Assembly (NCBI GenBank): GCA_903813345.2
Contig: CAIIXF020000008.1
Coordinates: 37,286,867-37,350,866, forward strand
Source of the DNA: Owenia fusiformis
Lineage: Eukaryota; Annelida; Polychaeta; Sabellida; Oweniidae
Direction: 5' to 3'
Length of the DNA: 64,000 bases
This document shows, piece after piece, positions 43,666 to 56,700 of the stretch. The number at the start of each line of letters is the position of its first letter. The stretch's first letter is position 1. The position numbers and the translations under genes were made by a program. The notes under the pieces are model-generated. The model was not told the origin of the DNA and did not search any database. It saw only the letters and a program-made list of their open reading frames with translations.

Positions 43666-46600
43666 TCATGGTTCGTAAACGGCGACTTCACAGAGGGTCA
43701 GAAAAGCATCAACCAAAGTGTGCTGTATCTGGACCTTTACATAGCGACCAGACAAACCATTTGGACATTGGAAAATCTGCCAATCTTTCCCACATGTATT
43801 CAAGGAACCGGTGTTGTGGACACATATTTCCCACTTGACATTGTCTTTACTTACTTCAATTTTAAAGTCATTCAGCCGTGCTATAAAATAAATATCTCAT
43901 GTTAAAACACAATACCATTGTTTGTTAAGTGATGGCATTGGGTTGACTTCGCAATTTAAAATTGAAGTAAATTGATATCTGTCGCACGTGTTATAACATG
44001 CAAAACAAGAATAGCCAATACTAGTTATACTAGTACCTTCTACACCCGCTAAATTAGTACCACAGTTGTCGCTTCCTCGACACTGTCTATTAAACAAAAC
44101 CACAGACCCGATGTCATACTGAGAAAGCAGGTCAACCTTCCACCATGGCCTAGTATCACCGACATCAGTTTGCATGCATGATAGATGTTCAGCGTCGCCA
44201 TCTACATTGCCATCTACTGCTGCGGCAGCTGGGGGGAAACCGCCATGAAGTGACGATTGTGTCGCAACTTTACCAAGTGCAAGGTTGATTAACTCTGTAA
44301 TTCAATCAGGCAATATTTTATATATTTGTAATATAATCCTTATGATATATTTAAATAAAATATGTTTCAAAACAGCTTATTATGATCCTTTTAATGATAT
44401 GAACACTGGGACTATATTTTTGTATTCCCGCAGTGCTAGTGAAATGCGTAATCTTTTAATAAGGTTTCTTTCCAGGTATCACTACAAAACAATAAGCCAT
44501 ACATAGTGCAAATTACATGCTCGTGTGTTTTCAACAAAAATAGCTTATCCAAGCGCTTGAAAAAATTTGTTCACTATGCCCCGCCTCTGACGGCTATTTC
44601 AAAAACTAGCAATATTTATGATGCGACATCTATATAAACATTACCTTAAAGACAATTTGCAAGCAAATAACCATTATTGTAAGTTGTTAATGAGAAATGA
44701 TAATTACTTGATGGCCGAAAAACAGCAACTTCACAGAGTGTGAGGAAAGTTGTGTCTTGCAACTGAACCCTAACGTAACGTCCTTTCATTCCACTTGGGC
44801 AGTAAAACATCTGACAACCCTTCTTGCAGGGTTCCAGTGTTGCGTTTCTGTAAAAGGTACACAGCTCCCACTTTTTGGCGTTTTTACTAACTTCAATTTT
44901 GAAGTTTGAAAGACGATCTAAAGAAAAATAAAAAACAGTTTTCACATTTTCCATACTTTTTTTGTATCACATTTATTATAATAGATGGGAAATGCCAGAA
45001 ACAAGCGTTCTTTATCATTGAAAATGTGGTGCAACCTACCATGATTTTAAAATATATATGTGTTACCGTTTATAAACATATAAGCGCAAATGCCAAAGGG
45101 AAGCGTGACTAAAAACTTTAAAGAAACCCAACAAGAAAAGCAAACTGTAAGTGTAAATCTGTTATAAGAAAAGTAGACCCTGTTTATCCCAAAACCATGA
45201 TCTAACGTGAAAATAAACAATGTCTAACATCCCCCTCCCCCTCCAATCGAGAAACAATATCACAATCCAGGTCTCAAATGATGTGGGATAGATAAAATCC
45301 AGTCTCGAAGTCCATAGGCAATTCAAAGGGTCAACATCCGTTCGCAAAGCCGTCATCATAATCCATAAAACACAACAATTCACGATGGTCATCAGGAGAA
45401 AACTATGGCTGGTTTCGATCCCTATTTCTCAACTATTAATGCCATAGACGGGATCCACCTCAGTTTAATGTATCTGATAGATCGACATAACAATTTTCCT
45501 GCCAAATGAGTGTAAATTGCCAAGTAACAAGACTGAGTGTTCTACAAATTGTTATTCAGCTGAAATAGCTTGATGATTACATTGTACTTTCAACTCCACT
45601 CGTGCAATTTCTTAACCATAATCTTAAATGATATGTGTTTAATTATATATGTACCCAACATACCATTCAAACATGAATTACCTGTAATATGAATGTTGAG
45701 AGCCAGGGAACCTGTCTGTATATTCAATTAATTTTATTTAAACTAAATTAGCTTGATGGTCACCTTCAACAACATCGGAGGGTCCACCACCGCAATTGTC
45801 TTTCCCACACTGTCTGTTTGATAACTTGACAGATCCAATGGGATAAACTGCCTGTAGGTCAACCATCCACCATGGTTTTTTCTCGAAGTCTGTGTGCATA
45901 CATGATCCATGACCCCAGTCACCATCTTCAACACCGTCAACAGCACGACCAGCATCGAATTGCGAAGATTGTGAGGAAGGTTTCCCTAGCGCCAAATTTT
46001 CTGTGTCTGTACAAAAGAAACATAACAGATATAATTATATTACTTTATTTTATTTTGTTACATTTAAAATATCTTTATCACTAATTTTGCATATATATTA
46101 TATAATAGTATCATTTTATATTGGAATATAAAAGCATGAGTATATGTTGTAAGCGGCCTAAGCCATACATACAATGCACAAAGTGAATTGGTTAGTACAT
46201 GCACGGATGCGTTCCAATTAAAATGATATAGGATTCTATATTGCAATCAAACATGGCACCGGCCAATAATGAGGTACGACATAACATTTTTATTGAGAAA
46301 GCATATGGTCATAAAATAGACTTTTAGTAAAAATTGGATTGGACTCGCGTAATTTAGCAACTTTCTGAATTATAAGAAGTTTACAATTGGATTTTGTTGT
46401 CAGTGTTGATCTAGTTTAACCCTTTTATTTTATGCTTTTGTACTTGTTTATGTTTTAGAAATACGAAATAGGGGACTTATTAATTCGATAAAGAAGTTGC
46501 AGAAAATATGAATACTTACTTGAAAATCATATCTCGTTACCCCTATTTAAGAATAGCATTGCCCAGTCAGTGTACGTATCAAACTTAAATACAGTTGCAA

Positions 46601-47129
46601 AATCATTTTTCTATTCACATACGAATACATTTAACGCACTATACTTTTCTAAACTGATTGGTTGAAATGCGCTTGGAATGTCTGAATATATTGTAAAGAC
46701 ATGTCGCAAGATCTCACACCACACCCATCATGTTTACATTCAATTTTATATTTACACATATACATTTCTGACCTGTCTCCCTCCATGTAGAGCCTCTGCA
46801 TTGTTTTTCAGCATTACCCGTGTGAATACACAATACACCTGAACCAAGGAAATATCAATTATTGACAATGGACTTAAAAGATATAGCCTTGATTATAAAT
46901 AGTTTATAGTTGCTTTTTGATAAACAACAATATTATAAAACCACATTTTATAAAGTAAGTGCAACACAGTAGGTCAAAATCACAACCAGCGATCCTAAAA
47001 TTCACATACGATCTGCTTTTATATTGCTTTAATTCGATTCAAAATCAAGTTCAATATTCTATGTGCTGAAAATCAAATTCATTAATTGATTTGCTTACAT
47101 ATTGCCAAGTACAATTCTATGTTAAACAT
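43666..47129 (-). CDS. Secreted protein with two F-type lectin domains (gene 2)
   Basis: Exons (minus): 47099-47129, 46773-46838, 45764-46006, 44708-44917, 44037-44294, 43666-43880. They sum to 1023 bases, 340 residues. All introns are phase 1 with GT-AG ends. A signal peptide (MFNIELYLAICVLCIHTGNA) is followed by EKQCRGSTWRET. Domain 1 has NLALGKPSSQSS, PWWMVDL, SNRQCGKDNC, GRYVRVQLQ and LTLCEVAVF; domain 2 has NLALGKVATQSS, PWWKVDL, NRQCRGSDNC, GRYVKVQIQ and ends AVYEP. It is a close tandem duplicate of gene 1, with exon and intron sequence alike, but without that gene's LINE and MITE. It probably binds glycans outside the cell; the canonical RxD fucose-site residue is again Cys. Confidence 0.88.
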
Positions 47130-47723
47130 CTGTATGGTTAATCACTATCACAACTTGGCGAAACTGTTTCGGTCTGAAATATAATATCATATAATCAATT
47201 ACCCGGTCAGTATCAGGGAAACACGTTACATTATCTTTAAAAAATGGCGAACTGAAGTGCTTTTTCGATATTTTACTTTTCATTGAGTTGCATCATTTAA
47301 CCCTACACGAAGGGTCGAGTCCATTGTTGGATGGTGGCGTCCATACTTCATAATTATTTGAGCATATATGCAGAGTTGGCCAAAAAGTAATACCCAAGTT
47401 AGAAAAACATATATTTATATGTTAATCCATACCCTGCGTTCAGAGTCTAGTTAAAGACGAAGCTCTCTTTTAAGAAGTGAAGTCAAACGAATGCAAAGGG
47501 TAGTTAATCCAAGGGATTATATAAAAATGTAAACAAAGGCTCCGACTATAATGTCGAATTTCTACTCCTTCTTGGACTGAAATTGGTTTTTAAGTGGATA
47601 TACATACACATAAACATATACGGATTAACATTTATCGATATATTGAACTAGAGACTTTCGGAATATCGTGCTGTCCGCGACGGAAAAAATTATTGGACCC
47701 TCCTATAATTAGATCTAGCCAAG
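47130..47723. other. 5' flank of lectin gene 2 and likely LINE 5' UTR
   Basis: The part next to 47129 should hold the lectin promoter; the part before 47724 should be the 5' UTR of the LINE. The border is not recognisable because no target duplication was found. Confidence 0.4.
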
Positions 47724-50038
47724 ATGGCGACCTTCGATGGGTCAACCCCCCAAACCATGGTATGTGACCTTGATATATGTGTTCATAGAATTCTAACGTC
47801 TATTGACTGTATGCCGCGTCATGAGATTACAGAACAACTTATTATTGATATCGATGAATCTCTTCTCAGTGAATCTCGACAAACTATTTTTGACTTAGCA
47901 AAGTCAAAGCTTGGAAATCAGTGTTCCCGGGAATATGGTCCCGTCTCAGCTCGTGGGTGTGAACAAATAGAAGACATTAAGTTGAAAAAACGTACGGGTG
48001 ATAAGAAGGGCAAGAGCCTAGCAAATGATATTTATGAACTGTACACGTATCAGATGGACCTTATTAAAACATTCCCCAGAAGTGTTTTGACATCTGTCAG
48101 CCATATACCCGAACTAAGGGGAAAGGGGGCCCAGCCACCCTCCGCGCCACAAATGGACACTGAACTTAAAGTGATGGGTCTCACTGAAGAAGTTAATGCC
48201 TTAAAGAGGGAGGTCTCACAATTAAAGAAGGATCACATACGCGAAATTGATCGACTTGAGAAAATTGTAAGCAGGCTTAAAATGGATCTGGGTGATCATA
48301 CTTGTAACTCTATTGCACCGTCTATTGGCCAAATAGGGCCAATTGCGTCGCCGAAGAAATCAATATCTAGCCAGGTGAAGTCAACCGTCGAACCTCACCA
48401 AACCATAGTAACCCGTTTCAGGGCCAACTCTGAACCGGCTAATACATCACAAAACAAAGCCAATTCACGCTCTGTTTTGAGTACAGATACCCATGACCAT
48501 GTTTTAGAGAAAAACAATAACAAATCACTGGAATCAGCTGATAAGTTAACCCTTTCCAAACCAAAGGATCCGCCTACGCCCAAACGAGACGCCCCTTCTC
48601 TTAATGTGGAAATATCTCGTGTTACTGATACATCAAGAGATGATGATGATGGTTTTACAATCGTGAGAAATCGAAAGAAATCGTACGCGTCTGCAACTGA
48701 AAATCGTTTTGGCGAAAAGCGACAAACGAATCTACAAACGTTGGGTAAAACAACGTCACAACGCCCAGACATCCGCGCAGAAACGAGGAATAGTGGTAAA
48801 ATCCTTAAAGGTGTAGCATTTGAAAAAGCACGTACTCTATATTTGGAAAATATTGAGAAAGATGATGACCAAACTGACGAGGACATTAAGGCTCTTGTTA
48901 AAGCACATGCGAATAGCAAAGGAATACGGATAATGCAGACTTATGTGATTCATAACCGATATTCAACATACCGGGTTGGTGTTAAGTTGATTGTTCCAGA
49001 ATCGTCGATGCAGAAAGCCCTTAATCCGGAATCTTGGCCAACTCCCATTAAGTGTCGCGCATGGGAGAGAGCATCAAAGCAGCCTTATAACTCCCGTAAC
49101 ATTCCTCCACACATCACATACAGATCCCATAGATATGATGAGTCTGACTATGCGAGTCGTGAAATCTTTGATGAAGATGATAGAGTTGAAGCATACACTA
49201 AGTCTCATAACAATGATCATTACAATTATCATCATGATATGCAGGGCCGTAGGGAGAGGGGGTTCGTAGGGCTCGTGCGAACCCCCCCCCCAAATCTTGC
49301 CTAAAAAAATTCGAACCCACCCTTTCTGGCAATTATGCAAACCTCCAAACTTTGAGTAAAATTTTTGCAGTCTTTCAATAATTTATCGTTTTTGATTACC
49401 CAAAGACAATTGAGTTGTATGTCAAGATGGAAATATGTGAGATTTATAGCTTCATTTTGAGTAAAAAAGACAGAAAAACAAAAAAACTTCTAATCAATAA
49501 TGGGCGATGATAGGTATGCTCTTTGCACTTTAGGCCTGAAATACTGAAGTAATATCTTCAAAATGAATTCAAATGCACAAACAAAGCATACCTACCAAGT
49601 TGAAATTATCTGATTGTTGTACATAACGTCAAAATGGTCTAATTTTTTAAATAAATCTGCGGGGAATTTTGTTTGGCAAAATTGAGGTAAATTGGCAAAC
49701 ATACAGCAAATTTGGCAGAACTTCAGCAAATTTGGCAAAATTTAAGCAAATTTGGCCAAATTTAAGCAAATTTGGCAAAATTTCATCAAATTTGGCAAAA
49801 TTTAAGCAACTTTGGCAAGATTTAAGCAAATTTGGTAAAATTGAAACAAATTTGACAAAATTTAAGCAAATTTGGCAAAATTTAAGCAAATTTGGCAAAA
49901 TTTAAGCAAATTTGGCAAAACTTAAGCAAATTTGGCAAAATTTAAGCACATTTGGCAAATTGCGCCACTGATATGTGCGACACATCACGAGATTACGCCC
50001 AGAACCTGAGAGCAACAGGGAACCAGCATCACTGTTAA
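47724..50038 (+). pseudogene. LINE ORF1: coiled coil plus RRM-like RNA-binding protein, interrupted
   Basis: The frame runs 47724-49241, then is interrupted by the 49242-49970 insert. After one ATATG copy it resumes at 49976 with CDTSRDYAQNL... and ends TAA at 50036-50038, for 526 residues in total. It has an acidic N-terminal part, a coiled coil at about residues 150-190 (VMGLTEEVNALKREVSQLKK), a basic Ser/Lys linker (FTIVRNRKKSYAS), and a C-terminal domain ARTLYLENIEKDD...YRVGVKLIVPES...WPTPIKCRAW that resembles the RRM-like ORF1 domains of other LINEs. It would package the element RNA. With the insert, translation would end soon after residue 506 in foreign sequence. Confidence 0.7.
49242..49970. 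mobile_element. 729-bp hAT-like non-autonomous element in LINE ORF1
   Basis: The left end is CAGGGCCGTAGGG and the right end GCGCCACTG (reverse complement CAGTGGCGC). ATATG stands on both sides (49237-49241, 49971-49975); TGATATG is shared if the ends are set 2-3 bases in. The left part has a GGGGGTTCG...CGAACCCCC hairpin, and 49676-49968 is a tandem array of about 20-bp units TTTAAGCAAATTTGGCAAAA. Cutting it out rejoins ORF1 in frame. Confidence 0.75.
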
Positions 50039-50071
50039 TCCAAATCTGATACTTGCTCTGACTTCTCTTAA

Positions 50072-53000
50072 ATGCATATTATCAGCTTACTAGTTGCATT
50101 ACTCCTAATAGGTATGGTAAAAGACAAATATACACTGAGTGATCATGATAACGTGTCAAATGATTTTAAAAATCATCAAGTTCAGAACTTAAGAGTCACA
50201 TCGTGGAATGCAAATGGTTTTAATGAATCAAGTCCTTACTTATACTCTTTGTTAGAAAACGCTGATATATTGTGTTTAAGTGAACATTGGCTATACCCGG
50301 GTGCGCTAAATGTGTTAAATCATATTCACCCGGATTTTGTAAGTGCAGCAGAAAGTAGTACTACCCTCGATCCCTTAAATCAAGGGCACTGCATTGGCAA
50401 CGGGGGTATTGCCATTTTCTGAAGAAAATCTCTAAGTCAGTTTATCATTCACGTAAAGAAATACAAAAGCGATCGTTTTATTGTCATTGAAATCTTACAA
50501 CCTGAATGTCGTAATTTATATGTAGTTAGTGTGTATTTACCTCATGCTCATTGTAAGAATGCAGAATTTTCCGAAGTTCTTGATAATTTAGAGGTAGTTA
50601 TAAATGATCTGCAAATTGATGGTGATGTTATTATAGCGGGTGACTTAAATGCAGATTTTGGAAGCACTTATCAAAGAGGCAATGGTAAAATAACACCATG
50701 TGGTACTAAATTGCTAAATATGTGTAAACGTACTAACCTCATACCAGTAGACATGGTTGAGTCGTGTAAAGGGCCGTCATATACATTTTATAGAGACTAC
50801 ACCGGGCAATCGTATATAGACCATTTATTAGTATCTGAGCAAGCTATTGTACAATGTATTGATATTTCTGTGTGGGAAAACGAACCCTTAAATCTTTCTG
50901 ACCACCTCCCCTTAAATTTAACATTCACACTTAAGGAACATTTGCCGCATAAACATGATATCAAATCTACAGAAAATACCCGTGTCTCTTGGAAAAAGGC
51001 AACAACTGAGCAGCTAGATGCTTATGCTGCACACGTGACGACGCTAATACAAGATCGTTTGATTCCACTACTATCTGACAATAAGGCACATGATTGCACT
51101 CATCTCGAACACTGTTTTAACACATTAACTTCCATTTTACACGAGTCGGCCTCCTTGAAGCTTCCGAAGAGTAAGTTTTGTAAGCACTTATAACCTTACT
51201 GGACTGAGACGCTGAAATCAATGATTAAACAAAAGAAAATCACATGGAAAAGATGGATACAAAATGGAAGACCACGCCAAGCTGGAAATGTCCATTGGGA
51301 ATCTTATAAGCATGCAAAACGGTGTTTTAGGAAGGAATTTCGGAGATGCGAAAGGGAATACGAGATACGGTGCCAAAAGGAAATTGATGAAATGGAAGAT
51401 ATATCTATTAACCAATTTTGGCACTTAGTTAAGATGCGAAAGTCAAAGATAGCCAATAATCTAGCTGTTCGATCGGAAAATGGTGTTATTTTAACTAATG
51501 TTACTGATGTTGTTAATGAATGGAGACAATACTTTAAGAATTTAGTCTCCGCAAATGGAAGCGACCAATGTACTTATGATGATTTGTTTTATGCTGAGGT
51601 AAATGAAATGGTGTTAAAAATGGATGCTGTTAGCCGCACCAATGATGATGGGTCTTTTAATGATCCAATCACTGTGGATGAAATGGAACTGATATTGCGT
51701 AAACTACCAAACAACAAAGCGCCAGGTTGGGACATGATTTGTTCAGAGCACTTAAATAAAGGTGGCAGGTCGGTTTTAAGCGTACTGTTAAGGCTATTTA
51801 ACATAGTGATTGATGCAGAGTTAATTCCCGCGAGTTTTAAACTTGGCGTACTGTTACCAATCTTTAAAGGTGGTAATAAAGATCAGCTTAACAAAGACCA
51901 TCATCGTGGAATCACCTTAATGACAACATATATGAAGATGTTAGATCGTTTAATGCTGATGAGAAGTGAAAACTGCCCTCTGCTTGAGAAAAGGTCACCA
52001 ATGCAAGGAGTAGGACTTGAGAAATGCTCAAGCCTCCATACGTCATTGCTTACACGAGAGACTATTGCCCACGGACTCGAACAGGGTAATGACGTCATAG
52101 TGACGTCATTAGACATCAGGAAGGCATTCGACAGTGTTTGGCACAATGGCCTCATGTATAAGCTATACCAACAAGGCATCAACGGAAAACTGTGGCGACT
52201 TATCAAAATGGCATATGATGGATACGAATGTGCTGTTAAAGTGTCTCATGAAGCCCCACTTTCAGATCCGTTCACTGTAGGAAAGGGGGTCCACCAGGGA
52301 GGAATCTCATCTATGAATTACTACGCAAGATATACGAACGATTTACTTAATCAGATTGAGAATAGTAAGATAGGATGTACCGTCAGTTGTGTTCAAACAA
52401 CTTGCCCCACATACGCTGATGATACTATACTTATAGCGTATCATGCAACTTCAATGCAACGTATCCTGGATATTATATATGATTATAGTGTTAAGTGGCG
52501 TTTCCAATTCCACCCTGACAAATGTAAGTCGTTAATATTCAGTAACCATAGAAACGCGCCCAAACCATTTCTCACACTTGGAGGAAAACAGATTGAGGTT
52601 CTAGACTCGCTTCAACACGTTGGTTTACCGTTATGTCACAAGCCGAGCCCAGAATTCATTGATGGTGCGATTTCAAAAGGCAGACGGACAATGGCAGCAT
52701 ATATTGGAGTAACATCATCGTGTAACAACCCTACCAATCCACTCACTGCTTCTAGACTATATTGGTCCATATGTGTTCCGTCAATGACCTATGGGTTTGA
52801 ACTTTTATCGTTGAGTGAGTCTGACTTAACAAAACTTGAAGCAGGGCACAGATCTATCTCGAAGCGACTGCAAGGATTGCCTGATAATACACCGACACCA
52901 GCCTGCACATCCTCCATTGGATGGCAGTCCTTACCTGCTAAAGTGATAATTAGCAAGTTGATGCTCCTGTGGCAACTATTAACATTACCTATGTCTAATG

Positions 53001-53665
53001 TCTACAAGAAAATAACTGTAATAAGACTTATATTTGCACAATACTTTACTCTCCATAGCCTTTCACCGTTAGGCGATTGTCTAAAAGTAGCAAAAGCTTA
53101 TAGATTAGATGAGGCAATATATGGAATCCTAAATGGGGAAAGTGTGAGTAAATCCAGCTGGAAACGACAAGTAAAATTTGCGATAGAAGAATATGAAACC
53201 AACAAATGGAGACTGAACTGCTTAGCTTATGAAAACCTCACATTATTTAAAACAGTGCATCATTTCATTAAACCACTTATTTGGTGGCAATTGGCAAAAA
53301 AGGATCCAGGGACTCTCCGGAACTGCAGATTAATGGTAATTTTGTTAACTGGAGGTGGAGCTCTTATGACAAATGTTAAAAGGTGGTCGGGTGGTCTGGA
53401 ATCAGATCTATGCATGGTATGCAAATTGGCTCCAGAAACGTTACAGCATTTAATTCTTGATTGTTCAGGACATGTTAATGAACGCATAGAAATATTAAAT
53501 ATCTGTAAAAAGTTATTTCCGAATCAACCCCTCCCCCCTAGTAGTGTATTGTTGCCAATTATATTTGGCGCGGATTCGATACTTTGTGATGTAGAATATG
53601 ATATTATATGTAAATCTGTATATAAAATGTATCTAAATAGGCCTAAAAACAGGTATTTTACATAG
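50072..53665 (+). pseudogene. LINE ORF2: APE endonuclease and reverse transcriptase with two nonsense codons
   Basis: One frame of about 1197 codons is broken only by TGA at 50420-50422 (after GGIAIF, where Trp or similar is expected) and TAA at 51191-51193 (after SKFCKHL). The endonuclease part shows TSWNANGF, LSEHWL, VYLPH, IAGDLNADF, SYIDHLLVS and LSDHLPL. The reverse transcriptase shows NNKAPGWD, LLPIFKGG, HHRGITLM, SLDIRKAFDSVWH, GVHQGGISS and the catalytic TYADDTILIA. The C terminus has CMVCKLAPETLQHLILDC, a Cys/His knuckle. All catalytic motifs are intact, so the two stops are probably recent. Confidence 0.9.
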
Positions 53666-53832
53666 TAACTATAAGGCTTAAGCGGTAATCACCAATTGGT
53701 GATATTATAATTGAATGTGTTTTCCCCTACTTAACCTGTATAGCTTAGTTTTATTTTCTAAGATTTTATTATAAATTATATGTATACACATCATTATTGG
53801 TGGATAAAATAAACATAAATAAATAAATAAAG

Positions 53833-55660
53833 GGAAAGATCAATACCCGGTGATTTCAGCGGGAAGTGGCGTTTCGTTCAGTGGATGAGCTGCGCGCGCA
53901 CGCATAAATGTGATTATCAATATTATTTAGGGGAGGGATATTCAAGCTTATTTTCGTCATAGGCGCGACCCAGGGCTGTTGTCTTAAGGACATTTCGTTG
54001 AAAATTAGCCATTCGGCTGATAATTTGTAAGAGTTTTCGATCTTATAATGTATAACTGTTATTCAGACACATATTTTGACACGATTCTGTTGGAATTAAG
54101 CTCTGAACCGAGAGATATTCACGATTGATATGCACATTTTTGATTGTGCCATTGCTTTTCAATTGCACAATCCATGTATTGATAGAAGTAACAATAATGC
54201 AGATTGTTTTACCTTCAATACATGGCGGATTCACTACATATCGGTCTATTAAATACCATTTTGTGCCCTAAATAGTTTTATATTTCCATCACGGCCTGGG
54301 TGTGTTTGTCTCTTATGTGTATGCGTGTGAATTGGTGGGGCTGGTAGGGCCACCAATCCCCTAAACCCCGCCCATCCTTTATTGTAAATTTATGCTGTAA
54401 CATTTAGTGACTTCGCTGGAAAACAATAGGAATTATTTTTCTTGCCAATCAATCGTGAATAACAATCAAAATTTCAGAAAGGATCAATCAGGCAATCTTC
54501 TAAAATCCAAATCAAGTTACATTATATGATATTCAGCAAGAAATCCGGTAGAAATAAAGAATATTTAAACTATGAAAGCTGAAAGTTAAAAGCTAATCTG
54601 TCAATTTTCTGTCTGCAAAAGAACGTTTACATTTGACACAATAAAAGACCGAGGCTTTGAAATCTAGGATTCCCCATGAAAATATGACGTCATACTAATT
54701 AGCATAAGGATTTCCCTAGTGCTCTGGGTCGAGCATCGTTCGAAAACACAATCCGATAAATACATGCTAATTTCTAAGGAGATGGGAAGTGTATGACGTG
54801 TTTATCGATTTTGTTTAACGATTTAATCAATTATCAAATTGTTTAAGTGGATAAAGTGGTCACACTTGCTTCAATTCATAGCGTAATCGACGGATAGAAA
54901 CTGCACCGAATTCCCGATATCCTACCCCATATTATGTAGGCTATAACCACAGTGACCTGCAGATGGCGCTATCACAAACAAGTACTGCACGAACCGATAA
55001 ATTCCCGGGTATTGTAACGCCCTTGGTTAATCCATGTCATGTATTACATATCATTTAAAGGTAAATCATTTCTTAACAATATGACACTTAACAATAAATA
55101 AATTTTCTTGAGGAGTTAGTCAGAGGCTAAAATTTACATTATATTATATTGATCAATATCAAATAAGCGATTAAAGAGTTACATTTTATAGGTAATTATT
55201 GTCGATTTTAATGCCATTTGTCATTTCCATTGAATAAAACTAGATTTTTCAACTTACCTTTAGATTGACTTTTCTCCGTTCAAAGGACAGGACAAATGTG
55301 GAATAAATACGCCTTTTTAAGATGGAAATGAATATTTATTCAATACATTAAACTATGGTCTGTGGTTTCATTTTGCTTTGTATATACTAATTAATTTCGT
55401 TGAAATAACAGCATAAAATTATCTGTTTATGCAGACACTGTCTTTATGCTTTTGAAATGTTACTGAAAACCATAGATTAATATTCTGTGGTTTGATTGAA
55501 ATAGCATATATTTTTATGGCACGTAGGCACTATTACCATTAAACCATATACAAATAGCAAAGCCATTAGACAACCTCAAGCTCAGTTTATGGGCATTTTA
55601 CGATACTTCATTTAATCCATCTCTGATGTTTTCCGAAATACGGGTTCGTTGTTGATCACT
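53833..55660. other. Spacer, nothing recognised
   Basis: No gene, tRNA or clear repeat is seen. A short GC-rich patch (GCTGCGCGCGCACGC) lies near 53890. Confidence 0.4.
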
Positions 55661-55664
55661 GTCA

Positions 55665-55915
55665 GCAAAAACACATCTTGGATTACCGAGGTATAACGTT
55701 TTCAAATCTTTGATTACCAAGATATGAATCGAGGTTTTCACATACTGGATAACAAAGGTATGACGTTTTCACATCTTAGATTACCAAGTTATGAAGTTTT
55801 CACATCTTAGATTACCATTTTGGATAACCATGGTAGTTTAAACATCTTGGATATTCAAGGTATATGAAGTTTTCACATCTTACATTACCAAGGTATGAAG
55901 TTTTCATAAATCAAA
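55665..55915. repeat. Degenerate tandem repeat of about 30-36 bp
   Basis: Repeats of TTTTCACATCTTAGATTACC with 'AAGGTATGAAG' occur about seven times. Confidence 0.7.
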
Positions 55916-56104
55916 CTGGTAAGCAAGTATGGAAAACTTACCATTTTCATCCAACTTTTAAAACAGGCACAATCAGCATAATTAGTAAGAGCCAACTTAC
56001 TATTATTGTCAATTCAGGTAACAATTATATGTCACTCCATTTTTTGCACGTGGTAATTGTACGATTTCGTAGGTCTTGTGATGCATGTAACTTTAATCTT
56101 CTCG

Positions 56105-56465
56105 TCCCTAGGCTCACGTTCCTTTCATTTTCAAATGTTAAATTTATGTACACATGAACATTTAATTTACCTCGACTGTTTTCATTATTCCTTTGTGGTA
56201 CATGTAGCACTCTTCATAGGTTTGCGGTCACATGTTCCTTTCATTTTCAAATGTTAAATTTATGTACACATGAACATTTAATTTACCTCGACTGTTTTCA
56301 TTATTCCTTTGTGGTACATGTAGCACTCTTCATAGGTTTGCGGTCACATGTTCCTTTCATTTTCAAATGTTAAATTTATGTACACATGAACATTTAATTT
56401 ACCTCGACCATTTTCATTATTCCTTTGTGGTACATGTAGCACTCTTCATAGGTTTGCGGTCAATT
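56105..56465. repeat. Three tandem copies of a 116-bp unit
   Basis: GTTCCTTTCATTTTCAAATG starts at about 56118, 56234 and 56350. Each copy continues CTCGACTGTTTTCATTATTC and ends TTCATAGGTTTGCGGTCA. The copies are nearly identical, so the array is young. Confidence 0.9.
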
Positions 56466-56560
56466 ATGAATAAATTGATATCTACCTCGTCACTTCCCTT
56501 GGTTATCAGGCACTTTGTACTGTTTTCCCTTTGTGAAGATATATACTTACTTTACATTAA

Positions 56561-56700
56561 TGTCTGGGTCACATTTGCTCCGATTCATCGGCCGGCGCCC
56601 GCCCGATTGAGTGTTATGTTCAAAATTGTATTCACTTTTGAACAAAATTCTCAATCGACTGGGCGCCGTCGTGAAAATCGGAGCAAATGTGACCAAGGCA
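56561..56700. mobile_element. 140-bp palindromic MITE, TAA duplication
   Basis: TGTCTGGGTCACATTTGCTC at the left is matched at the right by GAGCAAATGTGACCAAGGCA. Pairing continues inward through GGCGCC and ATTGAG, leaving a short loop near 56630. TAA lies on both sides (56558-56560, 56701-56703), fitting the 3-bp TWA sites of PIF/Harbinger-type elements. Confidence 0.7.

Larger units (their letters stand above)
47724..53832 (+). mobile_element. Two-ORF LINE (non-LTR retrotransposon), recently inactivated
   Basis: ORF1 and ORF2 are in tandem, followed by a 3' UTR from 53666 and an (AAAT)n tail at about 53814-53832. The ATG context of ORF1 (AAGATGGCGA) is good. Lesions are a 729-bp hAT-like insert in ORF1 and two stop codons in ORF2. 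No RNase H domain is seen. APE-type endonuclease plus RT and a C-terminal Cys/His knuckle suggest a CR1/L2-like or related clade, not settled here. Confidence 0.85.
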
